Shown here piece after piece: positions 47,197 to 59,100 of a stretch of 64,000 nucleotides of DNA (positions are counted from its first letter, which is position 1; each line of letters opens with the position of its first letter). The stretch is from contig NW_006499776.1 in the NCBI RefSeq assembly GCF_000471905.2, positions 5,335,659 through 5,399,658 on the forward strand, read 5' to 3'. The DNA comes from Amborella trichopoda. Its lineage: Eukaryota; Streptophyta; Magnoliopsida; Amborellales; Amborellaceae. The translations under genes were made by a program, and so were the position numbers. The notes below the pieces were generated by a model that saw only the letters and a list, made by a program, of their open reading frames with translations, had not been told where the DNA came from and did not search any database.

Positions 47197-47851
47197 AAAT
47201 AATATGTTAGTAGAATTTAAATTCAGAGAGGTGAAGACTCCTACCTTAGAAAACTTTTGAGATTTTTTCTCAGGTCGAAACAGTGAACTCCTCTCTCAAG
47301 CCGAATTTTTATCGGAAGCTCCCTCTCAAATATTTGTGAGTAAGTGACATCATCTTCCTGAAAAATAATCTGTTTAATAAAAATTGTGATATTTTATCTA
47401 TGTTAGAAATTTTGAATGCTGTAAATTATGAAAAATAAATTTATTTATTTTTCTTGTTTAATGTTAGAAATAAATGTGATATTTCTGCTTTTAGTAAAAT
47501 TGTGATATTTCTTTCTACTGTTTTGAATATTTAGACATTGTAAAATTCATGTGCATATGACTGCCTTATTATTTAAAAATTGACATTTTTGCAATTGATT
47601 GTAGTATTGTTTTGAAATGTTTATTTGTGGAATGATATCCCATAAATTGTGATAATTCCGTATTCTTGAATTTCTATAAGAGTTTTTCTATACATATTAA
47701 ATTGGCAATTATGCTAGAATGCCTTTACAAACTGCTACCTTTCTAAATTTGAGCCCAAAATATTTTATTGGTTATTTTTGAAATGTTATAGAGAGTGACT
47801 GTTATCAATGGTTTAAGTGAAATTCATATTAATGATTTATGATATGTTGAG

Positions 47852-47920
47852 TACATGATATTGCTGCTTTCGAATGTATATGTTGAGTACATGATATTGT
47901 TGTTTTCGAATGTTTAAAGA
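47852..47920. repeat. Two-copy 39-bp repeat in the solo LTR
   Basis: TATGTTGAGTACATGATATT, then GYTGYTTTCGAATGT, occurs twice in direct succession. Confidence 0.8.
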
Positions 47921-47944
47921 GATTTAGAAATAATTTAAGTATGC

Positions 47945-48070
47945 AAGTGGACTCATCCGGTTCGCCGGTGAGGTATAAGTGGACCTATCTGGGACGCCGG
48001 CAGGGATTAAGTGGACCTATCTGGGACGCCGATAGTGATGAAGTGGACCCATCAGGACGCTGATGGGGTA
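47945..48070. repeat. Four-copy repeat of about 30-33 bp in the solo LTR
   Basis: AAGTGGACCTATCTGGGACG, then CCGGCAGGGATT, recurs four times with variation up to the gap at 48085. The array may continue into the gap. Confidence 0.75.
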
Positions 48071-48084
48071 TATAGGTGACCTAC

Positions 48085-48873
48085 NNNNNNNNNNNNNNNN
48101 NNNNNNNNNNNNNNNNNNNNNNNNNNNNNNNNNNNNNNNNNNNNNNNNNNNNNNNNNNNNNNNNNNNNNNNNNNNNNNNNNNNNNNNNNNNNNNNNNNNN
48201 NNNNNNNNNNNNNNNNNNNNNNNNNNNNNNNNNNNNNNNNNNNNNNNNNNNNNNNNNNNNNNNNNNNNNNNNNNNNNNNNNNNNNNNNNNNNNNNNNNNN
48301 NNNNNNNNNNNNNNNNNNNNNNNNNNNNNNNNNNNNNNNNNNNNNNNNNNNNNNNNNNNNNNNNNNNNNNNNNNNNNNNNNNNNNNNNNNNNNNNNNNNN
48401 NNNNNNNNNNNNNNNNNNNNNNNNNNNNNNNNNNNNNNNNNNNNNNNNNNNNNNNNNNNNNNNNNNNNNNNNNNNNNNNNNNNNNNNNNNNNNNNNNNNN
48501 NNNNNNNNNNNNNNNNNNNNNNNNNNNNNNNNNNNNNNNNNNNNNNNNNNNNNNNNNNNNNNNNNNNNNNNNNNNNNNNNNNNNNNNNNNNNNNNNNNNN
48601 NNNNNNNNNNNNNNNNNNNNNNNNNNNNNNNNNNNNNNNNNNNNNNNNNNNNNNNNNNNNNNNNNNNNNNNNNNNNNNNNNNNNNNNNNNNNNNNNNNNN
48701 NNNNNNNNNNNNNNNNNNNNNNNNNNNNNNNNNNNNNNNNNNNNNNNNNNNNNNNNNNNNNNNNNNNNNNNNNNNNNNNNNNNNNNNNNNNNNNNNNNNN
48801 NNNNNNNNNNNNNNNNNNNNNNNNNNNNNNNNNNNNNNNNNNNNNNNNNNNNNNNNNNNNNNNNNNNNNNNNN
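48085..48873. other. Assembly gap (789 N) inside the solo LTR
   Basis: A run of N directly after a tandem repeat, a usual place for assembly to fail. The true length is unknown. Confidence 1.
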
Positions 48874-49057
48874 TGCGGTTTCATTTGAGTGCTCATCAGG
48901 ATCAACTTTGGAAAGATATTGAAGTTGTGCTTAAACTTTTTTTTGTTACTTTTTAAAAATTCGCCATTGTAAATTTATCCTAAAAGAGATATATATATAT
49001 ATGTTTTGACTTCCACATCTCAGGAATATCAGTATTGTAAATTCTTGGGGTGTGACA

Positions 49058-49062
49058 CGAGC
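49058..49062. repeat. Target-site duplication CGAGC, right
   Basis: Second copy of the duplication; Gypsy-2 gag sequence (ATACCACTGAAAGG) resumes directly. Confidence 0.88.
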
Positions 49063-49750
49063 ATACCACTGAAAGGTTAGGCCATCTACAGTTTCAACAA
49101 ACTGACGGAGGAGGAGTCTCCCATCAGTCACTATCTCTCGAGATCCAGCTTGGAAATGTGGGATATGCTGGTACGAGGATGTTGTACCATTGAACAGGGG
49201 AAGCTTCCCCTTTTGGTAATCCAGGGGAAACGGAACTTGATTAATGTAGGAGGGGTACGACTTTTGGTAAAGTTTTGTCCCCTAAATTCCTGAGATCTGT
49301 CTGTTCTTCAAGCTGTGGCTTACCATGACATCGTTGTCTGCCTGTGAGACAGGGTGAGGGATGGAATTATCTTGTGAGGCAGGAGGAGGAAGCTGCCTTA
49401 GAGCTGCATCATCCGAGTGATGGGAGTTGGCCTCATGATGGGACAAATTGGCTAAGGACCACACGCTTTCCATGCGGTCAATCTTCTCCATCATTGCTCG
49501 CGCCATGTGTTCAAACTTATCCATGCATTCTTCTTGGCTATGGTTAAGTTTGTTCACAACCATAACGCTAACCGTTTCTTCAGAGAGGTCAGCCTCAGGT
49601 GCAGTTGAAGGCTTCCGAGCTTGGCTGGTCATGCGCGGCAGATCTATCAGCAAGGGCTCAGCATGCCCCAAATGAACTCAAGTCTTATACACTGACCGCG
49701 TGAGGACCAGCTCTCAACGGTCTTAGGACCGTGGCTGCTGGGCGGTCGGG
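49063..49750 (-). pseudogene. Gypsy-2 gag N-terminal side
   Basis: A 129-codon frame at 49282-49671 includes a predicted helical stretch (EECMDKFEHMARAMMEKIDR) and SPH-rich tails. It aligns with 2740-3320 of Gypsy-1. Fossil copy. Confidence 0.6.
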
Positions 49751-51100
49751 TCATCTTCTATGACGTTGACCACCGAGCAAGATTCTCACACCTCTTCTTC
49801 GGCTCTGGGATTCGAAGAGGGTAAAAGGGATTTTCAGGAAGGAGGTCCTTGGGGTCGCTCACCTCTACTGTCCTGGTTGGCTCCTTAGTTAGTATCTACA
49901 ATCATCTGTCTTGCTTGATCTTGAGGCTGGGATAGACCTCTCTTTAGAACTGAGACTGGGGTTGGTTGGCCCACCCTTTTGGAGCATGAGAGGGCCATGT
50001 CCATAAGGTGGGGCAGTGAATGTGGACCAAGGACAGGGGCCAACTTAGGCTGCTACCTCGGGGGTTTTAGAACTTCATCAGGCATCAGGCCTTTGCCTCG
50101 AGCTCCTTTGTGGGCTCCAGAGGCATGACCGACCTGATGGGGCTGGCCCAAGATGATACTCTTAGGGAAAACCTTTAAGTACCAAGTCTTGAGGTATCCA
50201 TCGGGAGGAGAAAGGGTAGAGAGAGAAGGGATCGACTCTCGACGGTGTCTGAGTCGAGAGCGAGAAGCGGTCCGTGAAGGTGGCACGGATGTGCCCCTTG
50301 AAGTAGCATTCCAGGTGACTTGGGTATAGCTCGAGCTCGAACAGGTGGTCTGGCTTTAGGAGGTCGAGAACTGGGAGCAAGTGTTTGTAAGGTAACAGGT
50401 GGGAGTCTGCCCCTTAAAGGGTGAGTAAGTGTGTGCTTAGAGGGAGGACGAAGGGGTCATCCTACGTGTACTCGGGTCAGAGCAGGAACAGGGTCGCCCT
50501 AAGTGGTGGTATGCACATGCATGCATACAGGTTTCAGGCCAAGGACGCCTGATCCTGGATGCTTACTCGAGGTAACACTAGGGTTGCCCTGAGGTGTAGC
50601 TCGAGTGGATGACCCACGAGCCTTAGGTTGTGTGCGTGACGTGGAGGCTTCAACGTCTCTGCCTCGATGTGTTGAACTTCTAAGCATAGAAGCCCGAGGT
50701 GTTGCAGGAACATGGAGGGCAAACCCACAGGAGCAATGGCAAGTTTCTTGCCTTTTGCAGAAGAGGACAGGGTAGCCTTTTGGCATACCTCAGCAGTATG
50801 ACTGGCAAGAGACTTGCCAGTAATAGGGTGCACGCTGTGAGTAGTAGCAGATGTGCTACCGATGCAAAGTTTTGGTGGTGGTTCCACCACAGCTAGGAGA
50901 TGGGGAGTTAGGGACCTTTAAGTCCCTTCTCACACCTATCCAGGTCAAGACTTGGGAGCTAGACACTGGGTCTTCACTCAGTAGGAAGGTTGGGAACGAA
51001 GCTGGAGGATCTTGTTCTCGAGGGGAACTCGCGAATGCATGGATGAGGAAATCCCCGATCCAGATGAATGGGTTAAGGAACCTAGAAGCCATGTGAGTGC
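49750..51100 (-). pseudogene. Extra frame upstream of gag in Gypsy-2 (ORF1-like)
   Basis: Counterpart of 3640-4730 in Gypsy-1. Words in common include RRDLKVPNSPSP and HIEAETL. It starts near 51091 with MASRFLNPFIWIGDFLI, matched by a similar start near 4727 in Gypsy-1. Pro/Ser/His-rich, function unknown. Fossil copy. Confidence 0.5.
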
Positions 51101-52097
51101 AATGCAAAAAAACAAAGACACTTCTGATCGATAGCACGCTCATTTCTTGATAAATTTCCTTAGTTTCTTCGTTGAATTGCACTGAGCAAGCTGTCGCGAT
51201 CGCGTTGCAATAAACACGGCTCCATTTCATTCCCAAATGAAGATTTTACAATTTTGGGTTTTTGGCCGGAATTTGGATTCCGGCAGTTAGAATTCTGTAG
51301 AAACTTTAATATCTTCGTACGCAAAATCTAACCAGCCATCATGCACTGAGTTTGGATGAAACATAGTCCTGGACCTTACGCAGGTAACAACTGGTTTCAT
51401 GTCGATCGGATGTGCGAGCACCGTGATATGGCCGCTCGAGTGAGATTCGCTACTGCTGATTTTCTGTAACTCTTTTTCTCGAATCGTCATCTTCTCTTTA
51501 GCTTTTCTCCCTGCTCGGACATCGTCATGGGAGGTGCAGCATATCAAAATGCTCCTCTTGGAGAGACGAACACGCTCACAAACTTTGAGTGCAACTTGAC
51601 TCGTAACGAGGGACATATGAGTCCTGAAAGTTACTGGTTGTGACTGTGAAAACCAATCCCCTTTAATAGAGACTGGTACAGGGAAAGCGCACAAAAATAG
51701 CGTGTGGCCTACCCCTCTTCAATCTTTCACCCATAACTTCATTCTGGAGTGTCCATTTAAGCTGAAACTTGATCGTGGGAGTTTTCGACCGTGCCGGATC
51801 CAATGGTGGTGGTCTCACAATTATTTGACGCTCTGAAAATAAGGTTCCAGTTATAGGGTCTGTTTCTGGGTGCTAGAGGTTGATTTTTTCAATTGTTTCT
51901 TTGTTTGTACTGCCTTAAACACATCGGATTGTGATGAACCTTGGCAGATGGTCTTTTGGGATCCTAAGAAAGATCCTCACCTGTTCTGGGGAAATTCTGA
52001 GACTGTTGAGAATTCCATAGTAAATCAGGGCTTTATTCACCGGCTACTCTTTTATTCCGCATCGGGGACCCAAGGTGCTGAAAAATGCTTTCAAACA
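51100..52097 (-). repeat. Gypsy-2 5' LTR part
   Basis: It aligns with the outer kilobase of the Gypsy-1 LTR (about 6770-7743), including TTTTTGGCCGGAATTTG and the end CTTCAAACA. It is shorter than the Gypsy-1 LTR. Confidence 0.75.
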
Positions 52098-53100
52098 CTA
52101 TGCCTTTATGTTGTACAGATTTGGTTAAGGTTTTGAACAAAGCATAGTTGGAACCTTGATAAGGAATTTATTGACTAGTTCAAGGTGTGATTCTTTATTT
52201 TCTCTAGTTTCCAAAAAAGGTATTCCGTATTTATTTCTCTATTTTGATTAGTTTTCTTAATTAATTTATGGAGCTTAAGTTTCTTTTTTGTAATAGGATT
52301 TTTGGTTCACTAATTATTAAAGGCTACCTAATACCCTAAGCTTTAAGGCATGATTTAGGTGCAATGTTATCATATTCTCTTCTCTTCTTCCAAAACGGCC
52401 AAACTCTTCTCCTTCAGGTCTTAAACTGAAGTGCAGCGAATCACCACCACAATATAGTGAACACATTAGTAAAATTCTTAAAAGTAAGCCCCTTAATACA
52501 TATATTGTTTTTGTAATTTAAAATATACTTGTAGACTTCCCTCGATTCTTTCGAAAAGTAGAAGTGCTCCCCTTTTGTATCCAAAATGAAGATCGTGTCA
52601 AAGCGAATATGATAACATTGTTTAGGTGGAAAGTATAGGAAATCTTAGAGTTCCAAATATGGCTAGGAGTAGGCTATCAAATGCTATAAATGAATGTATT
52701 GGGTCCAAGACCAGCAAATGAAGTTCAAAAGTTGAATAAACAGTGGCTTCTTTAAACTTAGGTGGTGTACTCTAACAATGGGTTGTTAATTCCTCATAAT
52801 CTTATATTGTTGATTCAAAGAGGAATCCCTAATTTTGTTCTGCAAGAAACCCTTAATTTCCTGTGATGGTGACAATATAAAATTTTAGGTTATCTTCCTT
52901 GTTCTTGGACATTGTTGATTCTATAAAAGCCTAGGTCATCTACTCCTTCATGTTGCTGATTCCACAAGACTCTAACATTGTTTGGTTATGAGTCTATACA
53001 ATTAGAGAGCCTCCTCTTTCAAATAGTCGTTCCCTCAGCAATCCCCCTTCCCTTCCCACCCTTATAAACCCTGATCTCTTACTTTAATCACCTCACCACC
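52098..53100. other. Low-copy-looking DNA, no gene recognised
   Basis: No similarity to the array or the elements was noticed. A CTATAAAAGCC word at 52920 could be promoter-like but is unsupported. Confidence 0.4.
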
Positions 53101-53102
53101 AG

Positions 53103-53267
53103 GTGCATGTAGACCACATGACTTTGCCTGTCTATTTCTTGTTTCATAAAATAGATGACGCTTTCCATTTCTCGAAGGAAGAACTTCAAAGGAAGGCCTC
53201 TTATGATGCCTATCCCATATGGAGGCCCTTTATTAATGAAGCGTTTCATATAGAGATCTGTTCATAA
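53103..53267 (+). CDS. Exon-like frame A, unknown protein
   Basis: Following CACCACCAG, a 54-codon frame reads VHVDHMTLPVYFLFHKIDDA, then FHFSKEELQRKASYDAYPIW and RPFINEAFHIEICS before TAA. The composition is protein-like (charged, aromatic, few repeats) in an AT-rich setting. Two further frames of the same kind lie downstream on the same strand, each right after an acceptor-like CAG. I do not recognise the family; it may be the remnant of a multi-exon host gene. Confidence 0.3.
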   Translation: MHVDHMTLPVYFLFHKIDDAFHFSKEELQRKASYDAYPIWRPFINEAFHIEICS

Positions 53268-53430
53268 CTGAGTTTTGACAAAGTGACATTTCAATCCTTA
53301 AATATTTTTTTTGTAGTCTTTTACTAATCTCCTTCTGTGGAATATTGAAGCAGTATTAGATGAAACATTAGCAATTGAATGCCATTTGGAATTCATCTTA
53401 CATAAATACTCATGAAATTCCTCTTCACAG

Positions 53431-53508
53431 TCTCAATACTGCGAAGATGTTGTGTTCGCATTTAAGAAGTTGCATGTAGAAATGTTTGTCGCTTCCCCAA
53501 CCATTTAG
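53431..53508 (+). CDS. Exon-like frame B, unknown protein
   Basis: After CCTCTTCACAG, a plausible acceptor, 25 codons read SQYCEDVVFAFKKLHVEMFV, then ASPTI and TAG. Same strand as frames A and C. Short, so low confidence alone. Confidence 0.22.
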   Translation, partial: SQYCEDVVFAFKKLHVEMFVASPTI

Positions 53509-53838
53509 TAAATGTTGCACACGAGTTTATAGCGCTCTATATTTGGCAAAATTAATGTTTGTTTCCCCTCGTGGGCTTTTGTTGCTCATCCGAAATGCTA
53601 TCATGACACTTTGAGCAGGAGAAGCAAGGATAGTTAACCGCTAAGATTTGTTGCTGCATGAGGGAGCATCATATGCTCACCAAGCTTAATCATTTCTAAA
53701 TTTAGAGCCTTGATCATATAAAACCTCCCTGGAGTATGAGTTGCTCTTGTTCCAACATGCAATGGCATGAACTTGCTGAAGTTTAATTTTCAATTACATG
53801 ACATGCATTAATATTGTTAACAGTAGTTGATTTTGCAG

Positions 53839-53934
53839 TTAGACTTGATGACCTGCAGCCATCTTGTAAGAGTTGATGACTTTACTATCAAAATTGATGA
53901 GCAAAAGAAACTTGTGGATGATACACTTTTATAA
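53839..53934 (+). CDS. Exon-like frame C, unknown protein
   Basis: After TTGATTTTGCAG, a plausible acceptor, 31 codons read LDLMTCSHLVRVDDFTIKID, then EQKKLVDDTLL and TAA. No family recognised. Confidence 0.22.
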   Translation, partial: LDLMTCSHLVRVDDFTIKIDEQKKLVDDTLL

Positions 53935-56150
53935 TGCATTGCCCATGTCTGATACTTGAGAAAACATAGAAAAGTAATAAATACGAATTCTCATTGCGAT
54001 TAGAGCTACTTATAATTGATTAGGGATATAAATAGAAAATATCAGTCATGTAAGTATGATGACCTACATTAAATCCAAGAATTTAGAACATAACCTGTGT
54101 CAACAATTTTATCTTTTTTTTTGCTGGTTTCTATTTACTTGGCCAATAAACAAACTTAAAGTGAATGAATTTCTTGTTGTTATTGGGAACAAAAGAGATA
54201 CACATCTACAATAATCAATTTGTAAAGCAATACATTGAGTCTTCTTAATTTTTTTATTTAAATTTCTTTCCTTACTTTCTTGATTAGTTCATAAATAAGA
54301 ATTCATTAATTTTGGATGATGAATCAAAAATGTGGTGATTCCTGTTCTATCAAAGTTGTACAATATTTGGGATTTTTCCTCAATTTCTGCAGGCAAAAAA
54401 AAAAAAACCTCGAACTTGTCAAACTTTTTGATGCTCAAAACTACCTTGTGTTTCTGCAATTTCACCCATTTTGTATATCATTTCACATTTGTTGAAATGT
54501 AAAAATATTGATTCAAATTTTGAATTCATTAACTCATAATTTAGGAATTGTGAGGAAAAGTTTCCTGTAACTTTGTTCTAAACAACGATTTTTATTGTAA
54601 TTGAAAACTCAGAAATTTGTTGAGTCTGAAGTTCTTGGTATCATCAAGTAGTTCTTTTGCTTCTATTCAAAAGTATGTTGTATATAACGATTGCTTCATT
54701 TAAAAATGTTCCAAATTTAATTGAATTTGGGCAATTTTGTTGTGCGAATGTGAATTATTATCTAATATGCCACAAGTGCAAGTGCCCTACGTATGTGAAT
54801 TACAGTGGTATAAACACAACCCTCTCTACCACCAGTCTTTGAGAACGGATTGTGGAGATGTATTATGCCTTCACTCAAAACAAATTGTTTTCCATCAAAT
54901 CGAGGTACAGATCTTCTCCAAGTCTCCTCAGTAATGGAGCAGCAGGAGGGGCATGTGCATGGCTAGACCATGCGCTTTGTCTGCATTCAAGACAGGTCTT
55001 CCAATGAGTGCGAAGAGGAAGAAGAAGCAACACATATAAAGACATCGTCTGAGATAGATATAGGGAGGAGATGGAATAGGCAGAACTGAGGTGATGCTCC
55101 ATAAGGAAGCCACAAAGGATACATCGAGAAACCTCAAAATCAAGAAATTTGGATTGTCCTTAGAAAATCTGGTAAGTGAAGTGGCCTTAGTTGAAGTTCA
55201 AGAATTGTGTAGTCAACCATTTATTACCAATTTTTTATAGAAAAAATTTAAAAAAAACCCCAAGATTATACTTTCTATGCAACTTACCCCCAACCTAACT
55301 TTTTATCTCACTTTTTTTTTTTCCAAAATACAATTTCTATGCAAATACCGCCCAACCAAATAAAAAAAAATTAGAATGCCTAAACTACCTGCCCTTACTT
55401 TTACCTTACCCACACCTCTCTCTCCTTTATCCCACCAAAACAGGGGCTCCGACACTGTGAAAGTGCGGTCCGGCAGTAAGGCTCCGGCACTATGTAAAGT
55501 GTTGTCCGGCAGTTGCAAAGGCCGGTTCGGTAGTTGCAAAGGGCGGTTCGGCAGTTGCAAAGGGTTGTCTGACAGTAGATGTTACTGGATTCCAAGGCTC
55601 CGGCACTATGTAAAATGTGTTCTGACAGTATTCAGTTTTGCTCTGATAGTTGTCTAAGAGCAGTCTGGCACTTGTGCGCTCTGGCAATGTGATGGTGTAC
55701 TCTGGCAATGTGCTACTGAGGTCCAAAAGTCAATCCAAAATGATTTTTGTGTACGGGAAGGGAATTTCCATCTAAAAAAAAATGAACTTTTTCCCTTGGG
55801 GGTAATTGCATAGAATGTTTGTTTTAGGGAAAAAACTGAGAGAAAAAGTTAGGTTGGGTAAGTTGCATAAAAAAGGGTGATCTTGGGATGTTTTGTAATT
55901 TTCACCTTTTTATAGTTAAACTAAACTTTAGTTCTACTTGTCGGTTTGTATTATCTTGGTCATTGTCAGTGTTAGAGATCTCATCAAGAACATTAAGAAT
56001 TCAAATGAAAGGTGCCCATTTGTGATAATGTTATGTTGTTTAACCTTAACTACTGATTTGTAAATTATCATGTGTGTTTTGGCATTCCATTCTATAATAC
56101 CTTAGTTTTTATGTTGAAAACGGGGTTATAGTGATTTGATATTTTCATTA
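53935..56150. other. Mostly non-coding stretch
   Basis: It holds short frames near 54737-54940 (ending before a GAGGTAC donor-like word) and 54930-55020 (SNGAAGGACAWLDHALCLHS) that could be decayed exons, poly-A/T runs, and the CGGTTCGGCAGTTGCAAAGG repeat. Nothing firm. Confidence 0.35.
55440..55730. repeat. CCGGCAC/CGGCAG short-repeat patch
   Basis: CGGTTCGGCAGTTGCAAAGG recurs three to four times at 55500-55575 (period about 21) between degenerate CTCCGGCACTATGTAAA words. Long Pro/Leu/Asn frames on the minus strand come from this repeat. Confidence 0.75.
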
Positions 56151-59100
56151 TTGCTTTAGATGATTGAAGTTTGTAACCTCTGTCCCTGTGCAGTCTATAA
56201 TGTCTTCGTTTCGAATTTATTGAAATATGGAAAAAAAGTTGATGAAGGAAATCTTTTTAAAAATTTACCTCCATTTTGGATACTGATATACATTTTGAAT
56301 AGCAGTGTGGGTTGAGTGATGGCCTTGACTGCTACTTCGGTTTTAAAGTGGCAATAAAAGGCACCGCTTGAACTTCAAATGGTCCCATAAAAAGCTCCCC
56401 CAGAGCGTGTTTTGGAACAGCATATATGTGAGGTGGTCTAACTTTGGCCAACAAAATGAATATGAATTAGAAAATCTCTTTTATGGAATTTCATTGACGC
56501 AAAAAATTCTAGACATGCCCATGAAATTGTATCCAAGACTATTCTAAAGAATCTGATTTTTAATTTGTCAAAAAATCAACTTTGATTGAACTTGAAGGAT
56601 GCTTTGTGGGGGCTATCTATGCATTTCTGTTATTGATATTTAAAGGGAAGGTGTATCATGCAAGAAACACGTTTTGTGCAGGTAGATCGTGTTTATCCCT
56701 TTCATCAACTGTCGTTGGAATTCTCATGCAGCACCTTTAAATTTTGTGCTGCACCTTTAAATTTTGCTTGGTTTGAGCGTTGGAAGTTTTATGATAGTTT
56801 TAATAACTTACTTTTATCTCCAGTAGAAATCCAAAATTTAAAATATATCATACATCAATTAGATCTATATGCACCTCAAAATCTTGAAAATATATGGTCT
56901 AATAATATGATACAAAAATGCACTATCTCCAGGTCAAGAGGATCAGTTTGATGGTTTTTCTGACATGAGAAAACTCTCTTCTAGAGGATATTTGAGGTGC
57001 ACTTTACTTCAATGGTATAAGCTTGACCTCTTACGTAAATTTTTTCCTTGAAAATAATTCTTTCTTTCTCTTTTTTTTATGGCCACAAAACATGTGTCTC
57101 CTCATACATCCAACATCGATCTTAGATATGGGAGTGGTGCTACAATTATGCCAAAAAATAGATGGTGGAAAAATAAATTAAAAGAAAATTTATTTTATTT
57201 TTGAAGAATTAAAATTTTCAAAGTCAAAATTAGAATGACAATTGAGATTAACAAATCTAAAAATTTTGGATCCGAAATCAGTCTTAAAGATGGGTTTTGA
57301 AGGGGACCGCACATCTACATGTGAGTCGTCTGACTCACCAAACACTTTGCCTTTTTTGTATTTCTTTCTCTTTTAGTTTTCTTAAATAATAAAAAATATA
57401 AACTTTTCTTATACTTTTTGGTAATTAAATTGAAAAAAAACTAACTTTGAATTAATGATAGTTTTAATATTTTTATATTTTACGGTGAAGTCCCATTTTG
57501 CTATCAATTTTTTTTATTTTTCCTCAAAATTCCTCAACACTTGAAGTACCAGAACCCTTTCGAAATTCTTTTAATAAGTTAGTTTAACACAACGTACACA
57601 ACGACCAACTTGCCAACAATAATATTGGTCGGACACTATAAGTGCATTGGCCTTTGACAAGCTTTTTGTCCAAAAGTCTATCTTTCTCTCTAACAGACTT
57701 TTGGTAAAAAAAACTTGCTAGTCGTTGGTCCACATGACCAACAATATTGCAAAAAAATTGGTCAAATACTTCAAGTATTGGACCTACTTCTCAAAAGAAT
57801 TTTGGATGTTGCATGTATTTCAAGTATTGTACAAGGGTATTTTTGAGCAAAAACAAAGCAAACTAACAACAGAACGCAAAGGGAATTTAACATAAAAATG
57901 AAATCATTGGAATTAGTTGTAATATTAAGAAATGGGATTTTTACGTTCACCCAAAATCCATTTTATTTTCAATCCAAAGTATTGGGCCTTGATAGTCTCG
58001 ACCATAGTAGCTACAAATATGAATAAATAAATTTATAGATACTCCCTAATTTGTACTTTCTAGGAATCCTCCTTCCCTACCTTTTTTATACCACACTATT
58101 ATTCTCAACACTATTTTTCTTTGCAACCAACCCTTGGGTAAAAAAGTTGATCTATTGGAACAAAAATATCCCATTTAAACCCATGTTTCTAAAACATGAC
58201 GGCCAACATGTCTTGGTCTGGTACAAAAAATGTGTTGGACTGACTAGTGTCGGACGGCACAAGTTGAATATAGAGAAAATCCGGCACAAAAAATGTGTAT
58301 GTTCGGCTTTGTACAAGTCATGTCGGTCTGGTGCAAAAATGTACCGGACCGGCACAAGTTGAATATAAAGCCGGTGAGGCACAAAATATGTGTAGAACCG
58401 GCTCTGTACAAGTTGTGTAGGTCCTGCATAACCAACTTAGAGAGAATGCGAAACGTAGCCAAAACTAGGGTATTTTGGGAAAAACAAGAAAGAAAAGAAG
58501 AGTCAACTTTTGTATTTTGCAGGTGGTTGGAAACAAAAACAATATTTGATTAATAGTGTGGCACCAACAATAGTGGGGGAATGCTTAGAGGTACAAATTA
58601 GAGGGTATCTATAATTTTTTAAAAAACTTAATTTCAAAATTATATTTATGTACATAAATTTTTAGAGCAACAAAAAAGATGGATCTATTGTTATTAGTGA
58701 TTTAAGAGGTGCTTTGCATTCTAGATCCAAGTCAAGGGACTCATAGCACAAGGATTGACAGTCGATTTCTCCCATTTCGAACATTGACCTAGTAAGAATT
58801 GAAAAGAGGTTTTAGATCATATTTGCCCTAAACCCTTTATCATTTAGGGCATATTTGTTTCGCATGACAATATTTTTTTGGAAATATTTTTACGTGAAAG
58901 AATTCCCTCATGTGATTTTCTGTGGGATTTTCATACCAATTGGTTTCAATACATCTTTTCACCCCAATTAACAGTTAATTAATGTGAAAATATTCCCATA
59001 CCTAATCACACACAAAATAAAATTCATGAGAAAATATTTTTTTAGAAAATATTTTGACACGAACCAAATGTGTCCTTACTGTTACCGGCCTTACCTTCTT

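Larger units (their letters stand above)
46924..49057 (+). mobile_element. Solo LTR (or gapped small LTR element) inside Gypsy-2
   Basis: It begins TGTAACAATCCT and ends GGTGTGACA, the common end pair of plant Gypsy LTRs, and is flanked by a perfect CGAGC duplication. No internal gene, primer-binding site or polypurine tract is visible, so a solo LTR left by LTR-LTR recombination is likely. The 789-N gap means an internal part cannot be excluded. Orientation is taken from the TGTAAC...GTGACA convention. Its LTR size (about 2 kb) would suit a large-LTR chromovirus family, but that is a guess. Confidence 0.75.
41060..52097 (-). mobile_element. Gypsy-2: Tat-clade Ty3/Gypsy element, same family as Gypsy-1, with an insertion inside
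   Basis: On the minus strand, from right to left: LTR part ending at 52097 with the same outer end as Gypsy-1 (TTCAAACA), extra frame, gag, an inserted solo LTR, gag-pro linker, RT, double RNase H and integrase ending in YLKKYYP at about 41073. No left LTR was found. Outside the right edge is CTATG; its partner was not found. It is broken in many places (well over ten). About 8.9 kb remain after subtracting the insertion. Confidence 0.88.

Noticed and set aside
48063-48956. Long frames across the second gap
   Set aside because: They are open only because of N bases.
55303-55726. Minus-strand frames with RPLQLPNRPLQLP-type repeats
   Set aside because: Produced by the 21-bp repeat; the same region is open in several frames.
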